Below are positions 1 through 11,625 of a DNA stretch of 64,000 nt, one piece after another. The notes beneath the pieces were generated by a model. It saw only the letters and a list, made by a program, of their open reading frames with translations. It was not told the origin of the DNA and ran no database searches. The number at the start of each line of letters is the position of its first letter. Within the stretch, counting starts at the first letter, position 1. The DNA comes from Chamaea fasciata (lineage: Eukaryota > Chordata > Aves > Passeriformes > Sylviidae). A program made the position numbers and the translations under genes. The stretch covers positions 4,704,820-4,768,819 of the forward strand of contig JARCOQ010000025.1 in NCBI GenBank assembly GCA_029207755.1, read 5' to 3'.

Positions 1-1426
1 GGGGGAAAGGTGGAGAGGGCGTGTTTCAAAAATAAACTTCTGAGCCTGCACAAGGGACGCTTTGTGGCACGGCGGTGACTTACAGATTCCTGGGTTTTCT
101 GTGGAAGGCAAGACCTTTCTCCTTAAAAACAGAGTTGTTTGTGCAGCTGGAGTTAGGCACCAAATCACCCAGAATGTCTAGAACATCCTCTGAAAATTCA
201 GCCTAAAATACTGCTGGAAAGAGACCGAGCCCATATTCTGGGGAAATTTTTTCCAACCACACTGATTTAGAGGGAGATCGGTTGCTGGGTTTGGTTGTAG
301 GGGCTGACACCGACAGCTTTCCCTGCTGTGGGATGGCATTGCTCTGCTTAGGGAGGATGTGAGGGCTCGTGTCACCTCGCTGAGTGACTGTCACCAATCA
401 CAACCAGAAGTGACATCCACGGAATAAATTATTCAGGGGCCAAACAGTCCCCCCTGGCCCACATGATGCTTTTTACTGCCAGAAATGGAGGGGTTCACAT
501 CTTTATGCTGAGTCCGTGTCTGGCTCAGCACCGCTGCTCTGCCAGCATCACCTTGAGGCCCTGAGATGTCCCTGATTTTCCTGCTCCCCTCTCTGAAATG
601 CAGCTCGTCTTCCCCTCCCGCAGACACTGGTAATGAAAACACTGTTGTCTCCCAGGATTTGTGGTTAAATTGCTTTGTCAATGTAATCTTAGACCTTAAT
701 GACCAAATAATGCCCTGCAACAGGAGTCATCGGGTATCACTTTGCTGTCATTGTGGAGGCCTTGGAATGTGATCCCCATTCCAGTGGAATTTGCATTAAC
801 ATTGTTTGGCCATCATAATCCCACCCAGTTAATCACATTTTTAGGATATTAAATAGGTCTAACTCCATCCTGAGCTGTAACCTCTGGATCTCCAAAGGTT
901 GGATGGGATTTAGCTCCATTAAAGCCGATGGATGACGGTGATGCTGAGTAATTTGTCTGATCTTTTTGAGCCACTCGAACTTGTTCTTCACTTCCCAAGA
1001 AATGCTCTTGCTCAATCCTCAGCTTTGTGGGAAACAACCCTTGAAAAACAGCTGCTGTCCACGCTCGGTTATTTTGGGGTATCAGTTCAATTTTCACTTC
1101 CCCCCCCCTCCCCCCTGCCTGTTCTCTGACGGCATCCAGCAGTCAGAGAGGATCCCGGCGTGTTTGGGGTCCTGCTGCGCCTGGTGCTAAATGTCCTGTG
1201 CGACAGAGGCAGCTCCAGTTTTCCCTGGGGAGCTCCCAGTGATGCTTTCCACCTGTGCCTAGGGCTGAGCAAGCTGCAGGATTTACTCAGCGTTGGGTTT
1301 TCCTCCCTCTTCCATATTTCAGTGTCTTTCTCAACTGAGAAAGAGAAACAACTCTGCAACTGTGAGTGCAGTGAAAAGCTTCTGGTGTAGGATTGAAATA
1401 GACTCCAGGTGGGAGGCGAGAAATAC
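1..1426. other. Intergenic, nothing coding recognised
   Basis: Short open frames on both strands show no domain resemblance or codon-like pattern. AATAAA hexamers at 31 and 423 have no supporting context. Confidence 0.6.
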
Positions 1427-1515
1427 TCCCTCAATGTACAGATGAGAAACTGAGGCACGGAGGGATTGAAGGATTCACTCCATGGCTGAGCTATACCTGG
1501 AGTCTGACTAAGACA
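1427..1515 (+). repeat. Old MIR-like SINE relic
   Basis: Contains the core ACAGATGAGAAACTGAGGCA followed by the degenerate continuation typical of MIR/CORE-SINE tails. Divergence from the consensus recalled from memory is high, as expected for an ancient amniote element. Confidence 0.4.
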
Positions 1516-1933
1516 GCGACAGGAATAGGAATGGTGTGCTCCAGAGTTAGAGATCTAAATCCATCCTGGGAAATCAAGATTCAGCTCCCGTCCTTCCTGC
1601 TGTCTCCCTGGATGGCGTTGGCAGAGAATTTGTCTTACCCCAGAGAGGGAACTCTCCCTGGATGCTTTTGTGGCTTGGTGAGGAGATGAGATAGGATCCC
1701 TGATTTCTGGGAATGAAACGGCCCCATCTTGGAGTACATTAGGAGCAGCATCCCAGTTCTTCTGGAAGGGCGTGAGCTCACAGGCTGTGGGGATGCTCCC
1801 ACTGCCTGTCTCCACAAGGGAGAAGGTGAGGATGGCAGCACTGGCCAGTCTGGAACCAGAGGCTGCATTGATCACCTTATTCCCCAATTGCTGAGAGTCA
1901 GGACAAGGGGAAAAGTCCTCAAGTTGTGCTGCT

Positions 1934-2165
1934 GATGTTCAGGTTGGCTATTAGGGAAAATTTCTTTCCCAAGATATGGCACTATCACAGTCTCACCAGG
2001 GCAGTGGTGGAGTCCCAGCCCCTGGAGGGATTTAAAAGGCACATGGATGTGGCACTTGGCGACATGGTTTAGTGGTTTTCTTGGCAGTTAGGTGGACAAT
2101 TGGATGGAAGACGATGGAATCTTAGAGAGCTTTTCCAACATAAACAAGTCCATGATTCTGTGATT
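1934..2165 (+). mobile_element. CR1 LINE 3'-end fragment
   Basis: Matches the CR1 3' UTR layout: a TTAGG-AAAATTTCTTT block, a GGCAGTGGTGGAGTC block, GATGTGGCACTTGG, GACATGGTTTAGTGG and CTTTTCCAACATAAA, ending in the terminal octamer family ATTCTGTG. It is 5'-truncated and non-coding, as nearly all avian CR1 copies are. Confidence 0.85.
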
Positions 2166-3786
2166 GCTCCAAGTTAATCTCAGAAGGTTGGGTTGATGCT
2201 GAGCTCTGTTTGCTGCCAACAGTCCCTGCCTGTGACTGGTGACCTGAGTGACAATCTCGAGCCTTTCTCCACGACGTTTGTTCATTCTGAGCAGCACAGG
2301 AGGGCTCATGTTCCCGAGAGTAGAAACCTGGAGGGGGTTAAAGCTGCCCTGCCTGGCCGGAGCAGTTGGGGCTTTGCTGTGGGAGGACAGACAAAGCATT
2401 TGCAGTGCATTAAGGTATTATTGTAACCGAGTGTGTGCTGAGAGGTTTCTGATCCTGTGAAAAAAAGATGAGCAGATTTGTCCCAGATTTATCAATGGAA
2501 GCAGAGTTTCCACTGAAACAGGAGGGAGGGGAGGCTGGGTGAGATCCTGCTCACAGCCTGGCTGGATTCCTACACTCTGCCTGGCGGATGGTGCTACCAA
2601 GGGGAGCTTTGGGGGGAGAAGGACAACCCCAAAATGCTGCTTGAGAGGCACTGGGATTCATCAAGAAGGAAAATTTCAAGGTGGAAGCAGGATGCTAAGG
2701 CAGCCCCATGGCTGGGAATAACTGAGAGTTGGGGTGAAGGTCCCGTGTGTTTTGTGCAGCTGATGTCCCCCAGGGGAGGGATGCTGGGGGAATTCACCTT
2801 GTGGTCTGGGTCTGACTGTGGGAAGAGGGAAGTTGTTCATCCCCTCTGCTTGGAAATCTGCCCTGAGAAAGCCATTAAGGGAGGAAAAGAGCAATGCTTG
2901 CTCTTCTTCCTCATAGAAACTGCATGTGCTGTTCCAGGGCAGCCTGTGGATCATTGCACAGGGGGATTTCTGAAATGGCCGTTAGGAACAAAATTAAATT
3001 TGTTGAGACCAGATGCAGCAGAAGAGATGGATGAAAAAGCAGGAGGAAATTTGCAGAGGGAGCACTGGGACATCTCGCATTAGACAGCAAACCACAGCCT
3101 AGTTTGGTGCTGCACCAAGTTCCCAGCTTACGGGAAAGCTTTGGCCAGGTTGGACACCTGGGAGATTTCCCTTCCCCTGGGCTTTTATTCCCCTTCCCTT
3201 GTGCTCAGACCTCCACGTTTAGAAGCCTGACCTAGACCACCTCTGTTTCTGCTTGACAAATGCTGCCTGACAAATGCTGAGCTGCAGTTCCTGGAGGCAA
3301 ACCCCTCTGGGGAAGATGTGTGAGGCTGGCGGGGGCTCACAGGGGAGGTGATGCTGTTGCTGCATCCCCGGCGCTGCCCCAAAGCTGGAGACCCAGGGGA
3401 AGGGCTGGGGAGGCTCTGCCCCTCGGCTGCTCTCCGCCCGCAGCGCCTGGCACAGCCTAATTGGCTTTGATAGGATTACAGGGAAGCAGCCGAGGAGTAA
3501 ACAGGGCCAGGAGGCCACGACGTGGTGGGGCCACCAGCTCCTGGAGAAATCCCAGCGCGACGCCCGACCAAAGCCGCCGGAGCTCAAGGGTTAATGTCTG
3601 CTGCTGTGCTGCAGCCATGGGCTAAGGGCTTAATCCTGCTGCTCTTAAAGGAAAGGCTTTCCCCAAGCAGCATCCCAAAGGTCTGTGGCTCTCTCGGTAA
3701 TTCCTGATGGGTTTGCCCCTGACAGATGCAGAGTAAATTATTGCAGTTGTGGAAGTTACACCTTGTGCCTCGAGCCTTGTGTCCTC

Positions 3787-3792
3787 AATAAA
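3787..3792 (+). terminator. Candidate poly(A) signal upstream of KCNA3
   Basis: AATAAA followed by T/GT-rich sequence (TGTTTATGCTTTG, and a second T/GT run near 3818-3827). No plus-strand gene is recognised upstream in the window, so it may be chance or the end of an unrecognised transcript. Confidence 0.2.
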
Positions 3793-4739
3793 TGTTTATG
3801 CTTTGAGGCAGCCTCATTTGTTTGCTTGAGACCAGACGACTCTGATTTATTGGCAGAAATCCTAGCAGGGAAAAGGAATGAGCCAGACAAGTTTTTAGCT
3901 GCTACACACATGTATGTGGTGAAGGGATGATTGTTATTTCTTTTTCATGAAAATAAGGCTTCAGACTCGGGTGTGAACTGTTGCTTATTTTTCCCAACCT
4001 ACAAGCAACAAGGGGAGCTGAAGGGTTAATGGTGCTCCAGGGCTTTGCTTCCTGCCTTGTCTGGGTTTTGGGATGGCTGGGAGATGCTGTGGGTTGGAAG
4101 GGAGGAGTGGATGCTCTCACTGGCACCGTGTGCTGCAGGAATGGTTGGAGGAGCAACTTCCCAATTCCCTCCTCCCAGGAGATCCACATCTTCAAGGAAA
4201 GCAGGTGCCAATATTGGGGCTTAGAGCCAAGGATGGAGGTGGCAACAAAGGGACTTGTGTCCAAGTCTGGGGCAGGGTGACATGGCCTGGAGATGACTGT
4301 CCTTGTGTGGGGGTGTGGGTGAGCATCCGCCTTTCCATGCACACCTTGCCGGGGCTCATTCCCTCAGGAATCCTCCTGGATTTCTGCTGGCAGAGGGTGT
4401 TTCCCCTCTGTCACCAAAGAGGTCGGCAGGCTCAGCTGAGCCAGACTTCATCCTCACTGTTCACCTGCCATTCAGAGCCTGGAGTCGGCTCTTGCACCAA
4501 AATTTATTGTTGTTCCCTCCCCAGATCTGGGTATTTTGGACAGCTTGTTTCTGATTTAAAGTATAAATAAGTTTGATCTTTTCATCTGTTGTTCTCCCTA
4601 CCTTCTGGAGGCTGTGCTGGTTAAAAATAACTGGGATGATGAGCTCAAGTGGGGATGGTGGAGGGGTTTTCACCTCCATCGTGGCAGGACCACCCATCTG
4701 GCTCGGGAAGGGAACGTAGGCTCCCTCCTCTCCCCAACC

Positions 4740-4852
4740 CTCATGGTCAGACTCTTGGTCCAGGGCAAGGTGTCCCTGCCTGTGGCAGAGGGGTGGAATG
4801 AGATGAGTTTTAAAGTCTCTTTTGACCCAAACCATTCCATTATTTTTCTCAA
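4740..4852 (+). mobile_element. CR1 LINE 3'-end fragment
   Basis: Carries the CR1 tail blocks AAGGTGTCCCTGCC, then GGCAGAGGGGTGGAA, then CCCAAACCATTCC. It is short and lacks a clean terminal octamer. Confidence 0.75.
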
Positions 4853-5245
4853 TCTGGGAACTTCCTGAATTGTCTAAACCCCCTTGGCACGTGCCTGGGG
4901 TTCAAAGCATTTCAGCTTTTGCAGGGGGCTGGAAAAATGGGGATCTGGGGGAGAGCTGGGAGTGCAGAGATCAGAGGTTGTCCCTGACACACGTCTCCTG
5001 GGGATGGGGTGTTTTCCAGCTCTGGGCTCCTGCAGAGGAGGTTTTTGCCTGAAAATGCCCCTTTTGCTCACAACTGAACTATTTGCTTAAGAAGATCAAT
5101 TGAAGGGAGAAAGAAAGGAAAAGAAATGGGAGGGCTTTGGCTTTCTTGATGGAAAGTCTGAAATGCAGGTTTGGGTTCAGCCTGGAACCTCCTTGGTAGA
5201 GGGCTGGCTCGGCTTTGCTGCTGGGTTTATTTTGGTGGGGGAAGC

Positions 5246-5306
5246 ACATGCACACACACACACACGTGTGCACACACGCTCATGGATACACACACGCATG
5301 CACACG
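5246..5306. repeat. (CA)n-type microsatellite
   Basis: Interrupted CA/TG alternating tract with several CACACA runs, about 600 bases upstream of the KCNA3 start codon. Alternating purine-pyrimidine DNA like this can adopt Z-DNA. Confidence 0.8.
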
Positions 5307-5559
5307 CTCTCCTAGACAGAGGAAAACAATCCCCAGCCTAACCCAGACGCTGATTCAAAACAACTGTTGGTTCTGGCCACGCTGTCAGCTTTCCACTGCC
5401 CACAGCCTCCCACCGTGTGAAACCGTAGAAAACCGACAGGCAAACCCAAAATTCCGAGTCAAAATTGCATTTCGCCTGGGGAAGGGCAGAAGAACTCTTT
5501 CTAGGCAGCGGTTCTGCCAGGAAAAACCCCTGTCCCTGCTTGCAGCCCTCTGAGCAGCA

Positions 5560-6330
5560 AAGGATGCTCCCGGGGGGAGAGCGAAGCCCCTCGGCGCTGC
5601 CTGCCGGATGGATGGGGCTCCCCCAAGCAGGGGCAGGGGAGGGGGTGCCCGCAGCTGCCGGGGGGCTGCGGGGCAGGGCCGGGGGGCTGGTGGGTGTCTC
5701 CGGGAGCGGTGACTGAGTGAGGCGGTGCCAGGGCTGGGGGCGGATTTTTTGAGAAGAGCCTCAGCTCTTCAGAGCAGCGGCAGCCGCTGGAGGAGTTGGG
5801 CGGCTGTTGCTCCCTCTCCGCCCGGAGGAGGAGGAAGAGGAGGAAGAAGAGGCTTCGGCTGCCGCCTCTCCGATCCCCCCCCCTCCCCCCCCCCCCCCCC
5901 CTTCCCCTTCCGCCCCACACCTTTATGGACGAGCGCCGGAGCTTGCTCTACTCTCCGGCCGCCTCCTCCGCCGGCCGGCAGCCGCGGGGCGGCTCGACCA
6001 GCAGCCACCACAACCTGGGCTACACCGAGCCGCTGCCCCCCGCCGCCCCCCAGCCGGGCCCCGAGCAGCAGGAGGAAGAGGGCGAAGAAGGGGAGGAAGG
6101 CAGCATGACCGTGGTGGGCGGCGGCGGCGGCGGAGACCCTTTGCTGGAGGAAGCCCAGCATCCTCCCGCTCTGCTCGGGGGGGATCGCTACGACCAGCCC
6201 CCGGCGCCGGCCGTGCCCGCCGGGCAGCCCGCGGGCGCCGGGGAGCACGAGTGCTGCGAGCGCGTGGTGATCAACATCTCGGGGCTGCGCTTCGAGACCC
6301 AGCTCAAGACCCTGGCACAGTTCCCCGAGA
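5560..6330 (+). promoter_or_regulatory. KCNA3: CpG island over the KCNA3 5' UTR and early coding region
   Basis: Very GC-rich with dense CG dinucleotides, starting some 360 bases before the ATG and running through the N-terminal coding region. No TATA box is visible at a sensible distance. This is the expected picture for a TATA-less CpG-island promoter. The transcription start cannot be placed from sequence alone. Confidence 0.7.
5823..5924 (+). promoter_or_regulatory. KCNA3: Purine tract plus poly-C tract in the KCNA3 leader
   Basis: A GGA/GAA-rich purine tract (5823-5852) is followed by C9 (5875-5883), a single T and C17 (5885-5901), then more pyrimidines up to 23 bases before the ATG. 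In RNA the purine and pyrimidine tracts could pair into a stem close to the start codon, or the C run could bind poly(C)-binding proteins. In DNA the opposite strand can form a G-quadruplex. The C-run length may be misassembled or polymorphic. Confidence 0.6.
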
Positions 6331-7679
6331 CGCTGCTGGGGGACCCCCGGAAGAGGATGCGCTACTTCGACCCCCTCCGCAATGAGTATTTTTTCGACCG
6401 TAACCGGCCCAGCTTCGACGCCATCCTCTACTACTACCAGTCGGGCGGGCGCATCCGGCGTCCCGTCAACGTCCCCATCGACATCTTCTCCGAGGAGATC
6501 CGCTTCTACCAGCTGGGGGAGGAGGCCATGGAGAAGTTTCGGGAGGACGAGGGTTTCATTCGGGAGGAGCAGCGGCCGCTCCCCGAGAAGGAGTTTCAGC
6601 GCCAGGTGTGGCTCCTCTTCGAGTATCCCGAGAGCTCCGGGCCGGCCCGAGGCATTGCCATTGTCTCTGTCCTGGTCATCCTTATCTCTATTGTCATCTT
6701 CTGTCTGGAGACCCTGCCTGAATTCAGGGATGACCATGACTATGAGGGAACCGGGGGGACCTTCGGGACAGGCGGCGGCCCTCTCTCACCTGATGTCTTC
6801 ACCAACTCCTCATCCTCGGCTGCTTCCATGGTGTCATCCTTCACTGACCCTTTCTTTGTGGTGGAGACTTTGTGCATCATCTGGTTCTCCTTTGAGCTGC
6901 TGGTCCGTTTCTTTGCCTGCCCCAGCAAGGCCACCTTCTCCAAGAACATCATGAACATCATTGACATTGTGGCCATCATCCCCTACTTCATCACGCTGGG
7001 CACGGAGCTGGCTGAGCGGCAAGGCAATGGCCAGCAAGCCATGTCCTTGGCCATCCTCAGAGTCATCCGCCTCGTCAGGGTCTTCCGCATCTTCAAGCTC
7101 TCCCGGCACTCCAAGGGGCTGCAGATCCTGGGGCAGACCCTCAAGGCCAGCATGAGGGAGCTGGGCTTGCTCATCTTCTTCCTCTTCATCGGCGTCATCC
7201 TCTTCTCCAGCGCCGTTTACTTCGCGGAAGCCGATGACCCCAGCTCGGGGTTCAGTAGCATCCCCGACGCCTTCTGGTGGGCCGTGGTCACCATGACCAC
7301 CGTGGGCTACGGGGACATGCACCCCATCACCATTGGGGGCAAGATCGTGGGCTCTCTGTGCGCCATCGCGGGGGTGCTGACCATCGCCCTGCCCGTGCCC
7401 GTCATCGTCTCCAACTTCAACTATTTCTACCACCGCGAGACGGAGGGTGAGGAACAAGCCCAGTACATGCACGTCGGGAGCTGCCAGCACCTCTCGTCCA
7501 GCGAGGAGATGAAGAAGGCTCGCAGCAATTCCACCCTCAGCAAGTCCGAGTACATGGTGATTGAGGAAGGGGGGATCAACCACAGTGCATTCAAACAGGC
7601 TGCCTTTAAAGCAGGCAACTGCACAACCACAAACAATCCCAACTGTGTGAACATCAAAAAGATCTTTACGGATGTTTAA
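5925..7679 (+). CDS. KCNA3: Kv1.3 voltage-gated potassium channel alpha subunit, single coding exon
   Basis: Pore-forming subunit of a Shaker-family delayed-rectifier K+ channel in the plasma membrane, with four subunits per channel. Seen in the 584-aa product: an acidic, Gly/Pro-rich N-terminus; a T1 tetramerisation domain from about residue 112; S1 near 243-264; an S1-S2 loop with a sequon at N294; S2 near 310-332; S3 from about 341; S4 with R379, R382, R385, R388 and K391; filter TVGYG at 459-463 followed by D464; an S6 PVP hinge at 490-492; and a C-terminal TDV PDZ ligand. H466 in the outer pore and the MDER start are Kv1.3 hallmarks; human Kv1.3 is 575 aa. The first in-frame ATG is 5925, after an in-frame TGA at 5718-5720 with no ATG between. 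Its -3 base is T (weak) and +4 is G. A second in-frame ATG at 6105 (Met61) has A at -3. No frameshift or missing key residue is visible. The single coding exon is usual for KCNA genes. Confidence 0.98.
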   Translation: MDERRSLLYSPAASSAGRQPRGGSTSSHHNLGYTEPLPPAAPQPGPEQQEEEGEEGEEGSMTVVGGGGGGDPLLEEAQHPPALLGGDRYDQPPAPAVPAGQPAGAGEHECCERVVINISGLRFETQLKTLAQFPETLLGDPRKRMRYFDPLRNEYFFDRNRPSFDAILYYYQSGGRIRRPVNVPIDIFSEEIRFYQLGEEAMEKFREDEGFIREEQRPLPEKEFQRQVWLLFEYPESSGPARGIAIVSVLVILISIVIFCLETLPEFRDDHDYEGTGGTFGTGGGPLSPDVFTNSSSSAASMVSSFTDPFFVVETLCIIWFSFELLVRFFACPSKATFSKNIMNIIDIVAIIPYFITLGTELAERQGNGQQAMSLAILRVIRLVRVFRIFKLSRHSKGLQILGQTLKASMRELGLLIFFLFIGVILFSSAVYFAEADDPSSGFSSIPDAFWWAVVTMTTVGYGDMHPITIGGKIVGSLCAIAGVLTIALPVPVIVSNFNYFYHRETEGEEQAQYMHVGSCQHLSSSEEMKKARSNSTLSKSEYMVIEEGGINHSAFKQAAFKAGNCTTTNNPNCVNIKKIFTDV

Positions 7680-9845
7680 AACAAACCCAAACCAAACGAA
7701 CAGCAACAGAATCTGAGGATGCGGTGAAACAATACCAATAACGATACCAATAATAATGCAAAGTGACTGTGTGTCGGTGTTGTGTGGAACATGCACCATC
7801 GTCGGTCTGTGTGTGCGCCCTCGTTTTTATACCTTTATTTTTTTAGATCCTTCCTTTCTAAAGATCCAAAAGTAAAAGGATTTAAAATTCTCTGAAGAAG
7901 AGGACAGCTAAAGGGTAAAGAGAAGGAAGATGAAGACAAACCACACTCACTGTCAAAACAGGTGTTTGTTCTGCAACGTGTTGCAGGGCTGCTTTGCTTT
8001 TCGGGTTTTTGGGGAACCTCTTGCTTTGCTCCCGAATTTCCCCCTCTTTCCCCAAGGGCGGTGTGTAGCCAATCTCCCTTCCATCACATAAGGTAACTTG
8101 TTGGATTAACAAACCCGGACTGGGTGGAGGAATGAGGAAAACATGAGGCAGAGCGTACTGGGAGGGGGCTGGGAGGGGGCTGGGAGGAAATAACCATTTA
8201 ATTCTGCAGAGAGTCTCTGTTACCACATTGTTAAATGATGCTTAATATTGAAGCATGCGATGTGCCATTACGGGCACGTCCCAGATTCCCTTTTTTCCCC
8301 CCATTAGATCATTTATGAAATTCTAATCTGGTCAGAGACCAAGTGCAATCAATGCTGATTTAAATAGAAAAAAAAAAAAAGAAAATCCCCTAAGCCTTCA
8401 TTTTCTATTCTGGATTCCCTTCCCCTGTAACCTGATGGAATTATTTCCTCCAATGTCAAGTTTGTGGCCGTGCAGCAGGGATGTGTGCGGGAGGAGGGAG
8501 AGGAGAGGCAGGCTGGAATGTTTTCGGGAGCCGCCGGCGCAGGCAGCGGTGTCTGCACGGAGCAGGATCCACGGCGGGCTCCTCGCCATGGCTGGGAGCC
8601 TCCAACCCACCCAGCCAGAGACAAAGGGATATTTCCTCCTCTTTTTGCGCTGCCTTTGGAAGAGATGCAGCCGCTTATCACCAGAAGATTAAAGTGGCGA
8701 ACACGCCTTCCAGCGGAAGTCACTAATTCCGACCGGAGTGATGCAGTTGCCATGGTGACCATGGTTTCCTGGGAAACCCCCAAAGGTTGTCATGGCATCC
8801 CTTCTCCCATCCCCCTTGGTCCTTGCTCTTCCCGCAAAAAGCCTTTCCAGATGGTTCCAGCTCCTCCATCCCACAAGACATCGTGGCTCTGCACCCCCTT
8901 CCCGGTTCCTGTCCTGCTGCTCCTCCCGTGTGCCCAACAAAGCATCCACAGGCAATAAGCACCCCCAGATCCACCCGTCCCTCACCTTGGCAGTGACATC
9001 AGGGGATGGAGGTTCATCCTGCTCCACCGAGAACGACCCCAAACCCAGTGGGAACTGGCACCGAGCAGCTGCCGGGAAGTTTGGCCGGGGAACCTCGGCA
9101 GCTTTGTGAAACGAGGGGGACGGTAAAAAAACAGGATTGAAAAATAACCAAAAATCCCGCCGGGAAAAACCACCGGCTTCATCTTCACGTGTGTGCCAGG
9201 GGCCACGGGACATCTGACGGGATCAGGTGAGCTTTGCACGGGGGAGAGTTCAATGGAGCCGTAATGTTGGGGTTTTTTGGACAAACCCCATGCTTTCCAC
9301 TGCTTACTTTTATTCTCCAGCTTATCCTGCCGCTCTCGGGTATTTTTATACACGTTAGATAAAGTGGGATCATATCCCGTAGCTCCTCTGATTGTATTTG
9401 CTTTTTAGTGCCGTGGGAGGAGGAAAACCCTGCTGCTTCTCTGCAGCTGGATTGCTTCACTTCTGTGCTAAAAAAGGTGATTTCAGTGGTTCAGTGCTCC
9501 CATCCAGCCCCTGCCATTGACACAGGCCAAAAGCAGCTTGGCCTCAAGAGCTTTGGCTCCAGCTCTGCTCAGTTTTGGTGGATTTTTGGTTAAAAAAAGC
9601 CAAAATCCTCTGAGGTAGCACATGGAACAGGGATGCTGTTAAATGCCTACAGCAAATAGAAATTTGCCCTCAACCTATGCAAGTCACACCTCTCCCAAGG
9701 CTGTGGAGAGGTGGCCTTGTCCTGAGAGATGCTGGCCAAGCCAAAAATGGAGTTTAGCTGGGATTTTTCCCAGACGCAGGAGGATCTGGATGGTTTGTAG
9801 CACCCTCCCTTTGCCACAGTCAATAAACCCAAGAGAAAACATCAG
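7680..9845 (+). other. KCNA3: Probable KCNA3 3' untranslated region
   Basis: Non-coding sequence directly after the KCNA3 stop. The first 250 bases are A/T-rich with CAAT- and TTTAT-type runs. No canonical AATAAA occurs before 9822, where one is followed about 35 bases later by a GT-rich stretch (9859-9878), a reasonable cleavage context. A shorter 3' UTR using a variant signal (for example AATAAG near 8956) is possible. The right end is therefore an inference. Confidence 0.45.
9822..9827 (+). terminator. KCNA3: Candidate KCNA3 poly(A) signal
   Basis: AATAAA about 2.1 kb after the KCNA3 stop, with a GT-rich downstream element at 9859-9878. It is the first canonical hexamer on the + strand after the gene. 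Confidence 0.45.
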
Positions 9846-10494
9846 AGGCCCTCCTTGGCTGTTGGGGTGTGATGGTTTTATTGGAGCTACCAGAGTTTTC
9901 ATCAGCTGAGGGTCCAAGAGATGATCTTTATTAGGGAGATGCTCTGGAACATCATGGGATTGTACAAACCTGAGATCCCTTGTCCAAGATAACTGGGATT
10001 CCTTTTCTGGGATAACTGGGAACACCTCAGTGTGCTTTTTCCTCAGGCTGCCAGTGGGCTGAAATGTCATTGCTGCCTACGAGCTCTCACTTTCTATTGT
10101 TTTTCTCTTTCATTTTTATTAACTGTTATTGTTATTAAAGCTTTCCCACACGCCTATTCCTAAAACGAGGGTTTGAGTTTAAGAGCAGTGGAAACATCAC
10201 ACTCAGGAGAGTTTGCAGATGAGTTCTGCGTTGGTGATTTCCCCGTGGCAGTTGCACAGGGTACAGAAACCGCATGTTCTGGAAATGGCACAGAACAATT
10301 TTCAGTTTCTTTGTCATCTAAAATAAGCAGAGACCTTGCAGGTTGTTGGTTTGTTTTCCTGACTCCTCCCTGCCTGATTTTGTAGGAGCAGAGTAGTTTC
10401 AAAGGGGTTTTATTGACAGTAAAAGATGCTTTATGGGAGAGGTGACAAGGAAAGCACTTCACCCACTGGGGTAAAAGGCAGTTTGGCTCTGGTA

Positions 10495-10690
10495 GAATTC
10501 CAGAATGGTTTGGGTGGAAAGAGACCATAAGGATCATTCACTCCCACCCCTGAGCAGGGACACCTTCCACTATCCCAGGTTCCTCCAAGCCCCATCCAAC
10601 CTGGCCTTGGACACTTCCAGGGATGGGGCAGCCACAGCTGCTCTGGGCAACCAGTATCCAACCTAAATTTCCCCTTTTTCACATTAAAAA
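10495..10690 (-). mobile_element. CR1 LINE 3'-end fragment, reverse orientation
   Basis: Reads on the minus strand. The plus strand shows CCAGAATGGTTTGGGT, CAGGGACACCTTCCACTA, CCCCATCCAACCTGGCCTTG and CAGCCACAGCTGCTCTGGGC in order, the reverse complement of the CR1 3' end. Confidence 0.88.
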
Positions 10691-10876
10691 ACCCCAAACT
10701 TTTCAGTACTGAGTGGTATCACTGAAAGACGAAAATTCACTGCTGCTCTGTCTTTTAGATACACCCCAAAAAGTGAAAGTGGAAGACTGGGAATATCCTT
10801 TGGATTTTCTGTCCCCTCTGCACCTCCCCTCTCTGCTGTCTCAGGGTACCATTCACTGGGTGAAACTTGAGCCACC

Positions 10877-10972
10877 TGCTCTAGTGGAAGATGTCCCGTG
10901 GCAGGGAGCTGGAACTGGATGATCCATTAAGATCCATTCCAACCCAAACCACTCAGTGACTCTGATAAATAC
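10877..10972 (+). mobile_element. CR1 LINE 3'-end fragment
   Basis: CR1 tail blocks TAGTGGAAGATGTCCC, AACTGGATGATCC and CATTCCAACCCAAACCACTC. It lies under 200 bases from a CR1 piece of opposite orientation. Confidence 0.75.
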
Positions 10973-11540
10973 CTTCTGTTCCGTGGTCTGACGGCTGCTC
11001 TGGAACCGGCTGCTGCAGATGCTGTGCCAGGAATTGGAGAGATCCCTGAAACCCTGGGCTCTGCACAGCCAGCTGCTGTTTAAGTGGCTCTGCTCTCCTG
11101 CCGTGTGCCCCATTAGGACAAGGCAGGGTTTCAGCAGCCGCTGGGGAGTCACAGAGGAGCCTCGGCTGTGTTGGGCTCGTCTGTCCCTAATGTGCTTAGA
11201 GGGGCAGGATTAGGGGATTAGCATCAGCCGAGCTGCTGTCTGCGAGGCACAGGGCTCGCCCAGACTCAGCTTATTACATCCAGTGGGGGAAAGGGCATTA
11301 CCACGGGCTGGGCTGACGCTTCCCAGCACCCCAGGAGCAGGGGAGCAGGGTCCCCGCAGCTCTGGGCAATCCCAGCGTGGTCTGCACTGCCATGTCCTCC
11401 CCGGGCCCTGTCCTTCGTGCCTGTCACCCGAGAGACACTGTGACACTGAAGGGTGGGAGCGAGGATGGAAGAAGCAGCTCCCGCCCCAGGGATGCAGCCC
11501 CGGCAGGCTGGAGCTGGCTCCGTGGATGCCTTCAGTTTAT

Positions 11541-11625
11541 CACAGAGTCACAGAAAGGTTTGGGTTGAAAACAACCCTAAAGAACATCTTGTTCCAACCC
11601 CCACATAGGGACACTGGGTGCTGCA
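11541..11625 (-). mobile_element. CR1 LINE terminal fragment, reverse orientation
   Basis: The plus strand shows CACAGAAAGGTTTGGGTTG, CATCTTGTTCCAACCCC and TAGGGACACT, the reverse complement of the last ~85 bases of CR1. Confidence 0.7.

Larger units (their letters stand above)
2166..5559. other. Upstream flank of KCNA3, no gene recognised
   Basis: Holds one CR1 piece, a CA repeat and one candidate poly(A) signal, listed separately. Otherwise unique non-coding sequence. Distal KCNA3 control elements may lie here but I can name none. Confidence 0.5.

Noticed and set aside
5796..5924. N-terminal extension of KCNA3 beginning with a myristoylation-like Met-Gly-Gly-Cys-Cys and a basic run.
   Set aside because: The codon at 5796 is TTG, not ATG, and no in-frame ATG exists between the stop at 5718 and 5925. 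It is untranslated leader.
5769..7799. Long minus-strand open frames (about 320 codons each) across KCNA3.
   Set aside because: They are the antisense of a GC-rich coding region and have no domain character.
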